Below are positions 55,479-64,000 of a stretch of 64,000 nt of DNA, piece by piece. Position 1 is the stretch's first letter; every line of letters begins with the position of its first letter. The translations under genes were made by a program, and so were the position numbers. This DNA is from CAVSVP01 sp963731125 (GTDB lineage Bacteria; Pseudomonadota; Gammaproteobacteria; Competibacterales; Competibacteraceae): positions 248,001 through 312,000 of the forward strand of contig CAVSVP010000007.1 of NCBI GenBank assembly GCA_963731125.1, read 5' to 3'. A model generated the notes under the pieces. That model was not told the DNA's origin. It made no database searches and was given only the letters and a program-made list of their open reading frames with translations.

Positions 55479-56060
55479 TTAGCTAGTATACTGCTGTGTC
55501 GCAAAGTTCCAATTGACCAGATTCCAGAAAGCTTCTACGTATTTAGGACGCGCATTGCGATAGTCAATATAATAAGCGTGTTCCCATACGTCGCAAGTTA
55601 ACAATGCTGTCTTGCCGTCGGTTGCAGGTGTGCCGGCATTGGCAGTGCTCATTATTTCCAGAGAGCCATCGGAGTTTTTGACCAACCAAGCCCAGCCAGA
55701 ACCAAAAGTGCTCACTGCACACTTAGTAAATTCCTCTTGAAAGGTCGCGAAAGAACCAAATTTCTGGTTGATGGCGTCGGCCAAAGCACCGCTGGGTTCA
55801 CCACCGCCATTGGGACTTAGACAATTCCAATAGAAGGTATGATTCCACACCTGAGCAGCATTGTTAAACACGCCGCCAGAGGATTTTTTGATAATATCCT
55901 CAAGAGACATATTCTCGAACTCTGTGTTTGGAATCAAATTGTTTAAGTTGTTTACATAGGTTTGATGGTGTTTACCATAGTGGTAATCCAATGTTTCCTC
56001 GGAGATATGCGGTGCAAGAGCATTTTTAGCATAGGGCAGAGGCGGTAGTTCATGAACCAT
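55479..56060 (-). CDS. sodB: Iron superoxide dismutase
   Basis: A 193-aa Fe-SOD that converts superoxide to peroxide and oxygen in the cytoplasm. Metal ligands are visible: His in HYGKHHQTYVNNLN, His in AAQVWNHTFYWNCL, and Asp and His in CDVWEHAYYIDYRN. The AAQVWNHTFYW form with Gln, and the short length, favour iron over manganese. It is convergent with priA; a GC-rich hairpin (55426-55454) lies between the stops. The upstream GAGGAAT serves as ribosome-binding site. Confidence 0.95.
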   Translation of the reverse strand: MVHELPPLPYAKNALAPHISEETLDYHYGKHHQTYVNNLNNLIPNTEFENMSLEDIIKKSSGGVFNNAAQVWNHTFYWNCLSPNGGGEPSGALADAINQKFGSFATFQEEFTKCAVSTFGSGWAWLVKNSDGSLEIMSTANAGTPATDGKTALLTCDVWEHAYYIDYRNARPKYVEAFWNLVNWNFATQQYTS

Positions 56061-56169
56061 AACTATGGATTCCTCCTTACTTCATAGGATGTGATTGCTC
56101 GATGGAAAAGAGAATATGTGTTCCCACTTGTACTTAGATAAAACAAGTGATTAAGAGGAAATAATCCGG

Positions 56170-56278
56170 CTAGTGCAGCGTCACAGCTTAATTTTAGGGT
56201 AGATACCTTTCAAAATGACCAATATGCTGAGCTTCCATGGATCGACAACCCTAATTTTTAGTCATGACGCTGCACTAG
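56170..56278. mobile_element. 109-bp MITE with CTAG borders
   Basis: Perfect 14-bp inverted ends CTAGTGCAGCGTCA (56170-56183 and inverse 56265-56278), with further internal pairing (ttaattttagggt with accctaattttta). CTAG on both sides may be a target duplication of an IS5-type transposase, leaving TGCAGCGTCA as the real end. It lies between sodB and the BON gene; nothing else is seen in that 370-bp gap. Confidence 0.8.
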
Positions 56279-56432
56279 GAACTAAAATTAGTCTAAACCC
56301 GAGGTTTTGACAATGCAATGGAAAGAAATAACCAAGCGCAAATAAGGCAATGATAGCTGTGCATTGCTCCAGCGCATCATAAGATAGCTCAAAATATTTT
56401 TATTTCTTCGGCAACAACTTAGGAGTTTTTTG

Positions 56433-56774
56433 ATGAGCATAAAGAAAGCTGCACATGCTTTCCTGCTGTTAGGTTTATGCTGGATAGGGGGCTGCGCGAC
56501 AACCGCAGAGGACAGTTCTCCAGATGCAGGACCCAGCGCCAATCAAGCTAAACAGGGGCCGAGCGATGCCGAGATTACGTCTACCGTTAAGGCTGCCTTA
56601 CAGAAGGATGATTTGCTCGCCTCTTCCGACATTACTGTTACTGCCGAACAGGGTGTGGTAACGCTCAGCGGCAGCGTGCCGAATGCCCTTGCGTTTAATC
56701 GCGCCATCTCGGTGGCACGTAGGGTACCGGGCGTGCAGCCACCGGTAATAGCCGCCAATTTAGTCTACCCTTAA
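56433..56774 (+). CDS. BON-domain lipoprotein
   Basis: A 113-aa protein with a lipoprotein signal (FLLLGLCWIGGCATT, lipobox Cys at about 21) and one BON domain (DAEITSTVKAALQKDDLLASSDITVTAEQGVVTLSGSVPN). BON domains bind phospholipid surfaces, as in OsmY and DolP, and help outer-membrane integrity or stress resistance. AGGAG at 56421-56425 sets the ATG at 56433. Confidence 0.85.
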   Translation: MSIKKAAHAFLLLGLCWIGGCATTAEDSSPDAGPSANQAKQGPSDAEITSTVKAALQKDDLLASSDITVTAEQGVVTLSGSVPNALAFNRAISVARRVPGVQPPVIAANLVYP

Positions 56775-56828
56775 TTACTTTGCTACACCTTACGTATTCC
56801 CCCTAAGCAATCTAAAGAAACAAGCCCT

Positions 56829-58619
56829 ATGTGCGGAATCTGCGGTGAACTGCGTCTCGATGGCCGAGAGCCAGATCTAGCCTTGCTGAGATGCATGCTA
56901 GGACACCTTAGCCGGCGTGGCCCTGACCATGAAGGTTGTTTTTCCGATGGTCCTATGGTGTTAGGCCATCGTCGTTTAGCCATTATTGATTTGAGCGAGC
57001 GTTCTCATCAACCCATGGTGGACCATGAGTTGGGATTAACGCTAGTTTTCAATGGCGCTATCTACAACTATCGGGAACTACGACAGCAGCTACTGAATAT
57101 AGGGTATCGTTTCTTTTCTGAGGGCGATACTGAGGTTATTTTAAAAGCTTATGCTGAATGGGGCGAACGCTGCGTTGAGCATCTAATCGGCATGTTTGCC
57201 TTCGCCGTCTGGGATATTCGTGCGCAAACGCTGTTTCTCGCTCGTGACCGCCTAGGCATTAAGCCTCTCTACTACAGCCGTTGTGGCGGAAACTGCTTTC
57301 GCTTTGCCTCTAATATGCAGGCTCTGTTAGAGGCTTATGATGTCGATACCACCATCGATCCGGTGGCCCTGCACCACCAACTGACCCTGCATGCCGTGAT
57401 ACCGGCACCGCGCACTCTACTCAAAGGCATACGTAAGCTTCCTCCTGCAATGACTTTGCGCATTGATAAAAAGGGTCATGAACAGCCTCGAACTTATTGG
57501 CACCTGCATGCTGTTAGGCCAACGGAATCCCGCAGTGAATCCGATTGGCTAGAGATTCTTCACGAGAGTCTGCACCAGGCAGTGCGGCGCCGTCTCGACA
57601 TCGCTGATGTACCGGTGGGGGTGCTGTTGTCGGGAGGTCTGGATTCCAGCTTGTTGGTCGCTTTGCTGGCCGAAACTGGAGTCAAAAATCTATTGACTTT
57701 TTCAGTGGGTTTCGAAGATCAGCCAGAGGAGCGAGGCAGCGAGTTCGAATATTCGGACCAGGTAGTGAAACGCTACCCTACCAAGCATCATAGGTATTTA
57801 ATACCTAATCAAGAGGTACTCAAGCGGTTGCCAGAAGCGGTAAAGCATATGGCCGAGCCTATGGTAGGACAGGATGCCGTGGCTTTTTATTTGCTTGCGG
57901 AGCGGGTATCCCAGGTGGTTAAAGTGGTCCAAAGTGGTCAAGGCGCTGACGAAGTCTTCGGGGGTTACTTTTGGTATCCGCTAATGAATGCCGAGCGGGG
58001 AAGCAGCCTAGAGCGCTTCCGACGCCATTACTTCGATCGCGATCATGGGGAGTATTTAAAAACAGTTAACTCCGTTTATCATGGTCCCGATTATACGGCG
58101 CAAACGGTGAGTGAACATTTTGCTCAGGTGGATGCCGATGAATTCCTAGATCAGGTTCTACATTTTGATGTCACCACGTTGATCGTGGATGATCCGGTTA
58201 AACGAGTAGATAATATGACTATGGCCTGGGGTTTGGAAGCCAGAGTACCTTTTCTGGATCACCAGTTGGTGGAGTTAGCTGCCCAGATGCCGCCTGAGCT
58301 AAAAATTCAAGATAACGGTAAATATGTATTGAAAAAAATCGCTCGGGGTCTGGTGCCAGATGCAATCATCGATCGTCCCAAGGGTTATTTTCCGATGCCG
58401 GCCTTAAAATATGTACGCGGGGAGTTTTTAAAATTCATGAAGGCCGTGCTAAATTCCCAAGCTTGCCGGGAAAGAGAATTATTCCGACGCTCTTATTTAG
58501 ATAACCTCTTGGCAAGCCCCGAAGGCCACTTGACTCCTTTGCAAGGTAGCAAACTTTGGCACGCAGCACTTCTGGAATTATGGTTGCAACTTAATGTTGA
58601 TGCCGTTAGGCGCTCATAG
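56829..58619 (+). CDS. asnO: N-acetylglutaminylglutamine amidotransferase-like asparagine synthase
   Basis: 596 aa with Cys2 of the class II glutaminase (MCGICGELRLDGREPDLALL), HRRLAIIDLSERSHQPMVD, GAIYNYREL and ARDRLGIKPLYY, then the synthetase PP-loop VLLSGGLDSSLLVALL and QSGQGADEVFGGYFWYP. The start MCGICGELRLDG and SGQGADEVFGGY...FFDRDHGEYL pattern match the group that makes the osmolyte N-acetylglutaminylglutamine amide rather than free asparagine. The usual partner (NAGG synthetase, with an M42-type peptidase) is not in the window, so the assignment rests on sequence alone. Confidence 0.75.
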   Translation: MCGICGELRLDGREPDLALLRCMLGHLSRRGPDHEGCFSDGPMVLGHRRLAIIDLSERSHQPMVDHELGLTLVFNGAIYNYRELRQQLLNIGYRFFSEGDTEVILKAYAEWGERCVEHLIGMFAFAVWDIRAQTLFLARDRLGIKPLYYSRCGGNCFRFASNMQALLEAYDVDTTIDPVALHHQLTLHAVIPAPRTLLKGIRKLPPAMTLRIDKKGHEQPRTYWHLHAVRPTESRSESDWLEILHESLHQAVRRRLDIADVPVGVLLSGGLDSSLLVALLAETGVKNLLTFSVGFEDQPEERGSEFEYSDQVVKRYPTKHHRYLIPNQEVLKRLPEAVKHMAEPMVGQDAVAFYLLAERVSQVVKVVQSGQGADEVFGGYFWYPLMNAERGSSLERFRRHYFDRDHGEYLKTVNSVYHGPDYTAQTVSEHFAQVDADEFLDQVLHFDVTTLIVDDPVKRVDNMTMAWGLEARVPFLDHQLVELAAQMPPELKIQDNGKYVLKKIARGLVPDAIIDRPKGYFPMPALKYVRGEFLKFMKAVLNSQACRERELFRRSYLDNLLASPEGHLTPLQGSKLWHAALLELWLQLNVDAVRRS

Positions 58620-58767
58620 AGGAACCCATTTTCTAGAACGCATCTAAGAAGTAAGATATGGAGGGAAAGGTGAGTTGTCATAACCTATCTACTAAACTGA
58701 GTTCGATATATAAGCGTTTGATCGGTTGGGAATAAACTTCAAGTGTTAGATGCTTGTGCAGGAAATG

Positions 58768-58835
58768 TCGGCGGTATGGATACCGCCGTCAAGCTTACCG
58801 GGATGTATTTACCGTGTTTTTCGGAATAAGCACCT
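58768..58835 (+). repeat. Dispersed intergenic repeat, copy 2
   Basis: Starts with a perfect 8-bp stem (ggcggtat with ataccgcc, 58770-58787) and shares the core aagcttaccgggatgta with copy 1 at 19129-19190. It is intergenic, between asnO and grxD. Confidence 0.65.
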
Positions 58836-58906
58836 GATACTTTAAGTTTCTTATGTCGAACTGAGGTTACTACTAATTTAACGCTAAGATAACGAGGTGG
58901 TTAAGT

Positions 58907-59245
58907 ATGGATGTGCTAGAACATATTAAGCAACAAGTTGAATCCAATCCGATTGTTATTTACATGAAAGGTACGCCTGAGTTTCCTATGTGTGGTTTCT
59001 CGAGCCGTGCCGCCCGAGCTATGGCTAGTACAGGAGTTCCTTTTGCTTATGTCAACGTTTTAGAAGATTCTGAGATTTTTCAGAATCTTCCTCGCTATGC
59101 CAACTGGCCTACTTTTCCTCAAATTTATATCAACGGTGAACTGATTGGTGGCTGTGATATTACGCTGGAACTGTATGAAAGCGGCGAATTGCAAAAGTTG
59201 ATGGAAGCCGCAGCCAAAAACGTCAATGTTGAGTCCGCGGAGTGA
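58907..59245 (+). CDS. grxD: Monothiol glutaredoxin Grx4 (GrxD)
   Basis: A 112-aa CGFS-type glutaredoxin that carries [2Fe-2S] clusters with glutathione and supplies them to target proteins. IVIYMKGTPEFPMCGFSSRAARAM has the active-site CGFS (Cys29), and WPTFPQIYINGELIGGCDITLELYESGEL completes the glutathione-binding surface. ATG has AGGTGG upstream. Confidence 0.95.
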   Translation: MDVLEHIKQQVESNPIVIYMKGTPEFPMCGFSSRAARAMASTGVPFAYVNVLEDSEIFQNLPRYANWPTFPQIYINGELIGGCDITLELYESGELQKLMEAAAKNVNVESAE

Positions 59246-59274
59246 CAACAATCCTGTTTTTATAAACGTTATCT

Positions 59275-59301
59275 GAAAGACCCGGCATAGTCGGGTCTTT
59301 C
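59275..59301 (+). terminator. Terminator after grxD
   Basis: A perfect 10-bp stem (gaaagacccg with cgggtctttc) around a 7-base loop, 29 bases after the grxD stop. The T-rich end of the stem fits a rho-independent terminator, and its symmetry allows it to serve the convergent rnt gene too. Confidence 0.7.
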
Positions 59302-59370
59302 GAGTTAGACCGCACCTAGTGGATTAGAATTGCATAGCTAAGCAATGTATGGATGGTGCTAAGTCGAGTC

Positions 59371-60003
59371 TCACTGGGGTATCCAACCACCAAGATCTTT
59401 CCACTGATTGACGACCTTGCAAAACAAATCCGCGGTGCGTTCGGCATCGTAGACGGCAGAATGAGCTTCGTTGGTATTCCATGGAATACCAGCCGCTGCA
59501 ACAGCTCTCGCCAAGACTGTTTGTCCGTAAGCTAGTGCGGCAAGAGTTACGGTATCCAGGTTGCTAAATGGATGAAAGGGATTGCGTTTGATGTCATTGC
59601 GGCTTACTGCTGCATTTAGAAAACTGAGATCAAAAAATGCATTGTGACCTACTAAAACGGCTCTTGTGCAGCCTGTTTCCCGCAATTCCCGACGTACTTG
59701 CTTGAAAACGATGTTGAGAGCTTCAGTCTCGGATAAAGCTTGACGAAAAGGATGATGAGGGTCAATTTTATTAACTGCCATAGAAGCAGGCTCCAGGTTG
59801 GCGCCTGGAAAAGGTTCTATATGGCACGCAACAGTATGAAGGGGATGCAAATAACCCTGCGCATCCATGCGCAAAATCACTGCAGCGATTTCCAAAAGAG
59901 CATCGGTATGAGCATTGAAGCCGCCAGTTTCAACATCAACGATTACAGGAAGAAAACCCCGGAAACGGGTTGCAATGGAAAATTTAGTTGTGCGCTCATT
60001 CAT
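59371..60003 (-). CDS. rnt: Ribonuclease T
   Basis: A 210-aa DEDD exonuclease that trims tRNA and 5S/23S rRNA 3' ends. FLPVIVDVETGGFNAHTDALLEIAAV (first Asp and Glu), VGHNAFFDLSFLNAAV (Asp) and HSAVYDAERTADLFCKVVNQW (His and Asp) are in place. It is convergent with grxD, a conserved pairing in gammaproteobacteria. Confidence 0.94.
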   Translation of the reverse strand: MNERTTKFSIATRFRGFLPVIVDVETGGFNAHTDALLEIAAVILRMDAQGYLHPLHTVACHIEPFPGANLEPASMAVNKIDPHHPFRQALSETEALNIVFKQVRRELRETGCTRAVLVGHNAFFDLSFLNAAVSRNDIKRNPFHPFSNLDTVTLAALAYGQTVLARAVAAAGIPWNTNEAHSAVYDAERTADLFCKVVNQWKDLGGWIPQ

Positions 60004-60144
60004 AAGAGAAGCTTACCAGGTACAGATGGTAAAAGCACATATACTCTCTCTAAGACGGATAGCAAATTATGTGTTTCCCGATAGCGCGATAGCGTATAGA
60101 CGCTTAATATCGAACCTTAACAGAAAGATAAATAGTAAAGCTGC

Positions 60145-60206
60145 GGCTAGGATTTTTGGTTAAAATTATTGTTGTGGCTGAGACTTTTGGTTAAAATTAT
60201 TATGGT
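60145..60206 (+). repeat. Two 31-bp tandem repeats
   Basis: Units 60145-60175 and 60176-60206 share ggct and ttttggttaaaattatt. They lie in the AT-rich gap between rnt and the IS701 element (60004-60512). No gene is seen in that gap. Confidence 0.65.
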
Positions 60207-60512
60207 TCGACTACACTTCCAACTGTGACTTTTACTACAATATTTTTACTTTTGAGGTAAAATCAAAAATGGAAACAAAAAAATACTTTATATTACATGT
60301 TAGCAATTATCTATTCCATTAGAGAGATCAGTCAATTTAATCCGAACTTTCTAATAAAGTGTTTTCTTATAAAATGTGTAGTAACTACTATATAGAAAAT
60401 AGCATTTCAGCATCTCATCTTGAGCAAACTCTTACGATGCGGCTTAAATTACTAAGTTCACAAAGCCCTGTCATCCAAAATATCACACAATTTATTCCAA
60501 ACTGACTTTATT

Positions 60513-61601
60513 AGGACTTACGCAAAATCGGCTTATAAGGGTCGCCGAAACCAGGGGAAAGCGTTAAATTGATTGCATGAAAACACCTGTGACACGATTA
60601 GATGACTGTCAATATCTGTTAGTCAGCCAGATCGACTATACGCTGACGAACTTTGCCGACCACTGCGAGCAATTCAGTCATGATGCGATTAATCGCTACC
60701 TGCGAGGTGAGCGGATTACGCCGCGGCTGGTCTGGGCGAACGTACGCAGTCAAGTGGTGCCGAGCACCCAGGGTTACGTCGTTTTCGATGATACGGTGCT
60801 GGATAAGAACGCCTCCTTTGCGATTGAATGGGTACGGCGTCAGTACAGCGGCAACGCCAAAGCCGTGATCAAGGGCATTGGGGTAGTGACCTGCGTCTAC
60901 ATCCATCCGGCGCTGGATCAATTCTGGCTGATTGACTACCGCATTGATGACCCTGAGGGGGACGGCAAAAGCAAGCTCGATCATGTGCGCGAGATGCTTA
61001 CCAACGTGATTTACCAAAAAGCCTTGCCCTTTCAGGCGGTGCTGATGGATACCTGGTACGCCACCAAGAAGTTGATGCAGTTTATCGAGACCTTGCAGAA
61101 GGTCTACTACGGTCCGTTGAACGACAACCGGCAAGTCGATGATGCGGACGGTCAGCAACCTTACCAACGTGTCGATGCACTGACCTGGCAGGCCGATGAA
61201 TTGGCTCACGGCAAGCGCATTAAGCTCAAGGGCTTTCCCAAAGACCACAAGGTGCGGCTGTTTCGGGTTGCGGTGTCTACCCACCGCACGGATTGGGTCG
61301 TGACCAACGACCCGACTCAGGACGCTACCGAAGCAACACAACAGGCGTGTGGCTTCCGTTGGAAGATTGAGCAGTTGCACCGCGAAGGCAACCAAGTCAC
61401 TGGGCTGGAACGCTGCCAGTGCCGCAAGGCGCGCATTCAACGCAATCATATCGGGTGTGCTTTCCTCGTCTGGGTCCGCCTCAAAGAGCTAGCCGCCAAA
61501 ACCGGTCAAACCCTCTATCAATTGAAGCACGGTTTACTCGATGACTACCTCATCCAACAACTCAGGAATCCCTCTCTCAAAATGAAATTTGCGTAAGTCC
61601 T
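60513..61601 (+). mobile_element. IS701-type insertion sequence
   Basis: A 14-bp perfect inverted repeat AGGACTTACGCAAA stands at 60513-60526 and inverted at 61588-61601. TA may be the duplicated target if the ends are GGACTTACGC. One intact transposase fills the element, whose stop lies inside the right end. Confidence 0.85.
60577..61596 (+). CDS. IS701-type transposase
   Basis: A 339-aa DDE transposase: LDDCQYLLVSQIDYTLTNFADH at the start, YVVFDDTVLDK (first Asp pair), AVLMDTWYATKKLMQFIE (second Asp) and CGFRWKIEQLHREGNQVTGLERCQCRKARIQRNHI (Glu region, Y/W-R-x-K-I-E-x-H-R-E). It is intact. Its TAA stop is part of the right inverted end, and its insertion separates rnt from miaB. Confidence 0.88.
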   Translation: MKTPVTRLDDCQYLLVSQIDYTLTNFADHCEQFSHDAINRYLRGERITPRLVWANVRSQVVPSTQGYVVFDDTVLDKNASFAIEWVRRQYSGNAKAVIKGIGVVTCVYIHPALDQFWLIDYRIDDPEGDGKSKLDHVREMLTNVIYQKALPFQAVLMDTWYATKKLMQFIETLQKVYYGPLNDNRQVDDADGQQPYQRVDALTWQADELAHGKRIKLKGFPKDHKVRLFRVAVSTHRTDWVVTNDPTQDATEATQQACGFRWKIEQLHREGNQVTGLERCQCRKARIQRNHIGCAFLVWVRLKELAAKTGQTLYQLKHGLLDDYLIQQLRNPSLKMKFA

Positions 61602-61689
61602 ATTTATTTAAAATCCTCTTGTCTAATCTAGCAGTCCCACCGTCCCGGAGGTAAACTGCTTAAGCTTGGTAAGCACTCTTTAGGACTAC

Positions 61690-63036
61690 ATGATTCGTAA
61701 ACTCTATATCAAGACTCACGGCTGCCAAATGAACGAGTATGATTCTACCAAGATGGCGGATCTGCTCAGAGATTCTCACAATATGGAATTGACAGATGAG
61801 CCAACTGCAGCCGATGTTTTGTTGCTTAATACCTGTTCCATTCGAGAAAAGGCTCAGGAAAAAGTTTTTTCTCAACTTGGTGTCTGGCGGACGCTAAAGA
61901 AACAACGGCCCGCTCTAATTATCGGTGTAGGCGGTTGTGTGGCCAGTCAGGAAGGTGAGGCACTGCGGGAACGGGCACCATTTGTTGACATTGTCTTCGG
62001 GCCTCAGACCCTGCACCGTCTGCCAATGATGCTTGACGCGGTATGCGCTGAACGGGGTGCTGTAGTAGACGTATCTTTTACTGAGATTGAGAAGTTTGAC
62101 CATCTCCCAATGCCGCGGGCCGAAGGTCCAACCGCCTTTGTCTCTATTATGGAAGGCTGCAGCAAATACTGTACCTTCTGTATAGTTCCTTACACGCGAG
62201 GTGAAGAAGTTAGCCGACCTTTCGATGAGGTCATTGCCGAAATTGTCTCCCTGGCTGAGCAGGATGTACGCGAAGTGACTTTGCTTGGCCAGAATGTCAA
62301 TGCTTATAGGGGACTGATGGATGATGGTGATACTGCTGATTTAGCCTTACTAATTCACTATATATCTGCTATCGACGGCATTGAACGTATCCGTTACACA
62401 ACTTCTCATCCCGTAGAGTTTTCGGAGCGACTGATCCAGGCTTATGCCGAAATTCCAAAATTAGCGGATCATTTGCACTTACCCGTGCAAAGCGGCTCCG
62501 ATCGTATTTTGGCCCTAATGAAGCGCGGCCACACTGCTGTTGAGTATAAGGCTAAGATTCGCCAGTTACGCCGCATCCGTCCAAATATTAGTCTATCTTC
62601 CGATTTTATTGTCGGCTTTCCCGGTGAAACCGAGTCAGATTTCGAAGCCACCATGCGGCTTATCGATGAGATAGGCTTCGATCAAAGCTTTAGTTTCATT
62701 TATAGTGCACGTCCAGGTACTCCTGCTGCCACATTGGTTGACGATAATTCGTTAGAAACCAAAAAAAAACGCTTAGCCTGCCTGCAGGCTCGCATCGATG
62801 CGCTAGCCCGGACAATCAGCCAGCGGATGGTAGGCACTGTACAGCGTATTCTAGTGGACCGCCCCGCACGCAAAGACCAACGGCAACTCGCCGGGCGTAC
62901 CGCAAACAATCGGGTAGTGAATTTTACCGGTCCCCAGCGCCTGTTGGGCCACTTTGTCGATATTTACATTACCGAAGCGTTGCCCAACTCTCTACGTGGG
63001 GAGTTCTTGGCCTGCCCTGAACTGGGCATCAACTGA
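61690..63036 (+). CDS. miaB: tRNA-2-methylthio-N6-isopentenyladenosine synthase MiaB
   Basis: A radical-SAM methylthiotransferase acting on A37 of tRNA. The 448-aa protein has the N-terminal UPF0004 domain with three Cys (THGCQMNEYDS, NTCSIREKAQEK, GCVASQEG), the radical-SAM CxxxCxxC in GCSKYCTFCIVPYTRG, LLGQNVNAYRG and the C-terminal TRAM domain (RILVDRPARKD...GRTANNRVVNF). It lies 17 bases before ybeZ, the usual order. Confidence 0.96.
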   Translation: MIRKLYIKTHGCQMNEYDSTKMADLLRDSHNMELTDEPTAADVLLLNTCSIREKAQEKVFSQLGVWRTLKKQRPALIIGVGGCVASQEGEALRERAPFVDIVFGPQTLHRLPMMLDAVCAERGAVVDVSFTEIEKFDHLPMPRAEGPTAFVSIMEGCSKYCTFCIVPYTRGEEVSRPFDEVIAEIVSLAEQDVREVTLLGQNVNAYRGLMDDGDTADLALLIHYISAIDGIERIRYTTSHPVEFSERLIQAYAEIPKLADHLHLPVQSGSDRILALMKRGHTAVEYKAKIRQLRRIRPNISLSSDFIVGFPGETESDFEATMRLIDEIGFDQSFSFIYSARPGTPAATLVDDNSLETKKKRLACLQARIDALARTISQRMVGTVQRILVDRPARKDQRQLAGRTANNRVVNFTGPQRLLGHFVDIYITEALPNSLRGEFLACPELGIN

Positions 63037-63053
63037 GAGGTACTGATCGGTTA

Positions 63054-64000
63054 ATGACCGTCTCTGCCATCACTCTTGGCGCAAGCCGCCAATTTCAAGA
63101 TCTACTGCTAGAGCCTATTGACAATCAACGGCTTGCTAATCTCTGCGGCCAATTAGACGAACATCTACGTCAGATTGAGCGCCGCCTAGGTGTAGAAATC
63201 AATAACCGTGGTAATCAATTTCGGGTGATTGGTAACCCACAAGCTGTAGATACAGCTATTGCGGTGTTGGAAGCTCTCTATCAAAGTACCGGCGAAGAAC
63301 CGCTAAATCCGGCTCGGGTTCATTTATTTCTCCAAGAGGCCGGTATAGAGGCTCTGCTGGAAGAAGTTGAAGTTGAGGAAGTCGTCATTCGCACCCGCCG
63401 TGGCGTAATCCATGGACGTGGGCCTAATCAGCAACGCTACTTACACAATATCATCCATCACGATATTAATTTTGGCGTAGGCCCCGCCGGTACCGGTAAG
63501 ACTTATTTGGCAGTGGCTTGTGCCGTGGACAGTCTGGAGCGAGATCAGGTGCGGCGCATCATTCTCGTGCGTCCAGCGGTTGAGGCAGGTGAACGTTTAG
63601 GCTTTTTGCCTGGGGATATGGCTCAAAAAGTCGACCCCTACTTGCGCCCTCTCTACGATGCCCTTTACGAAATGCTAGGCTTTGAACGAGTTGCCAAACT
63701 TATCGAACGCAACGTGATTGAAATAGCGCCTCTGGCTTTCATGCGTGGACGTACTCTAAACGACTCCTTTATTATTTTAGACGAAGCCCAAAATACCACC
63801 GTGGAGCAAATGAAGATGTTCCTCACCCGGATAGGCTTTGGCTCTACGGCAGTGATAACTGGCGATATTACCCAGGTGGATCTACCTCGGAATGCCCGTT
63901 CAGGTCTGCGTCAGGTCCTGGAGGTTCTAAAGGATGTCGAAGGTATCAGCATGACCTTTTTCACCGCCCGCGATGTCGTACGTCATCCATTGGTGCAGCG
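63054..64000 (+). CDS. ybeZ: PhoH-family ATPase YbeZ (runs off the window)
   Basis: Open from ATG 63054 to the window end (315 codons). The N-terminal region (IERRLGVEINNRGNQFRVIG) is KH-like, followed by the PhoH domain: Walker A GVGPAGTGKTYLAVACAVD, ILVRPAVEAGERLGFLPGD, Walker B IILDEAQNTTVEQMKMFLTRIGFGS and VITGDITQVDLPRNARSGL. In gammaproteobacteria ybeZ lies between miaB and ybeY (rRNA maturation), which fits this position. Confidence 0.93.
   Translation, partial: MTVSAITLGASRQFQDLLLEPIDNQRLANLCGQLDEHLRQIERRLGVEINNRGNQFRVIGNPQAVDTAIAVLEALYQSTGEEPLNPARVHLFLQEAGIEALLEEVEVEEVVIRTRRGVIHGRGPNQQRYLHNIIHHDINFGVGPAGTGKTYLAVACAVDSLERDQVRRIILVRPAVEAGERLGFLPGDMAQKVDPYLRPLYDALYEMLGFERVAKLIERNVIEIAPLAFMRGRTLNDSFIILDEAQNTTVEQMKMFLTRIGFGSTAVITGDITQVDLPRNARSGLRQVLEVLKDVEGISMTFFTARDVVRHPLVQ

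Noticed and set aside
60619..61449. Long minus-strand ORF (276 aa) in the IS701 element
   Set aside because: It is a shadow of the transposase on the other strand, which has all catalytic motifs.

Overview
The window is a stretch of gammaproteobacterial chromosome. The pairs thiL-pgpA and miaB-ybeZ, the PriA, ValS, RNase T, Grx4 and Fe-SOD types, DUF2333, exosortase H and an N-acetylglutaminylglutamine-type amidotransferase all fit a free-living gammaproteobacterium (Chromatiales-like; a urea-using, Nitrosococcus-like organism is possible but is inference only). Many insertion sequences and small non-autonomous elements point to a genome under heavy transposition.

Layout. 1-7.4 kb: rhodanese (partial), thiL, pgpA, metY, a membrane-anchored thermonuclease, and a four-gene MCE/Mla-type lipid transporter operon (STAS-permease, ATPase, MCE protein, auxiliary lipoprotein). 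7.4-9.2 kb: an IS with a frameshifted transposase abutting a MITE. 9.2-12 kb: small DNA-binding proteins (a ribbon-helix-helix-like ORF, a histone H1-like tail fused to a beta-sandwich domain, an H-NS protein) and pcm. 12-25 kb: a complete urea block, with urtABCDE (minus strand) divergent from ureDABCEFG (plus strand). They share a 528-bp intergenic region with sigma-54 type promoters and three 14-bp direct repeats. An IS4-like element sits exactly in the ureE/ureF overlap and its target duplication keeps both genes readable. 25-26.1 kb: exosortase H and its membrane partner.

26.1-36.7 kb is a nest of mobile elements. One old DDE transposase gene (element X) has been cut into pieces by an ISAzo13 element, by a second IS (element Y), which itself hosts an ORF-less group II intron and an IS3 element, and by a second group II intron whose maturase gene is interrupted by an IS1380 element and a 90-bp MITE. 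Most junctions carry target-site duplications, and in-silico removal restores reading frames, so most of the order of events can be read.

36.7-43 kb: an SDR oxidoreductase and a signalling group (GGDEF-EAL response regulator, periplasmic sugar-binding-type protein, membrane histidine kinase) that looks like a periplasmic ligand sensor controlling cyclic di-GMP. 43-64 kb: a DUF457-type hydrolase, DUF2333 protein, valS, a 1.3-kb gene-poor gap with two identical 151-bp MITEs, a pitrilysin-like protease, a stand-alone malonyltransferase, priA, sodB, a BON lipoprotein, an asparagine-synthase-like amidotransferase, grxD, rnt, an IS701-type element, miaB and the start of ybeZ (phoH family).

No tRNA, rRNA or CRISPR array was seen. 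All family assignments come from reading motifs by eye; no database search was run.
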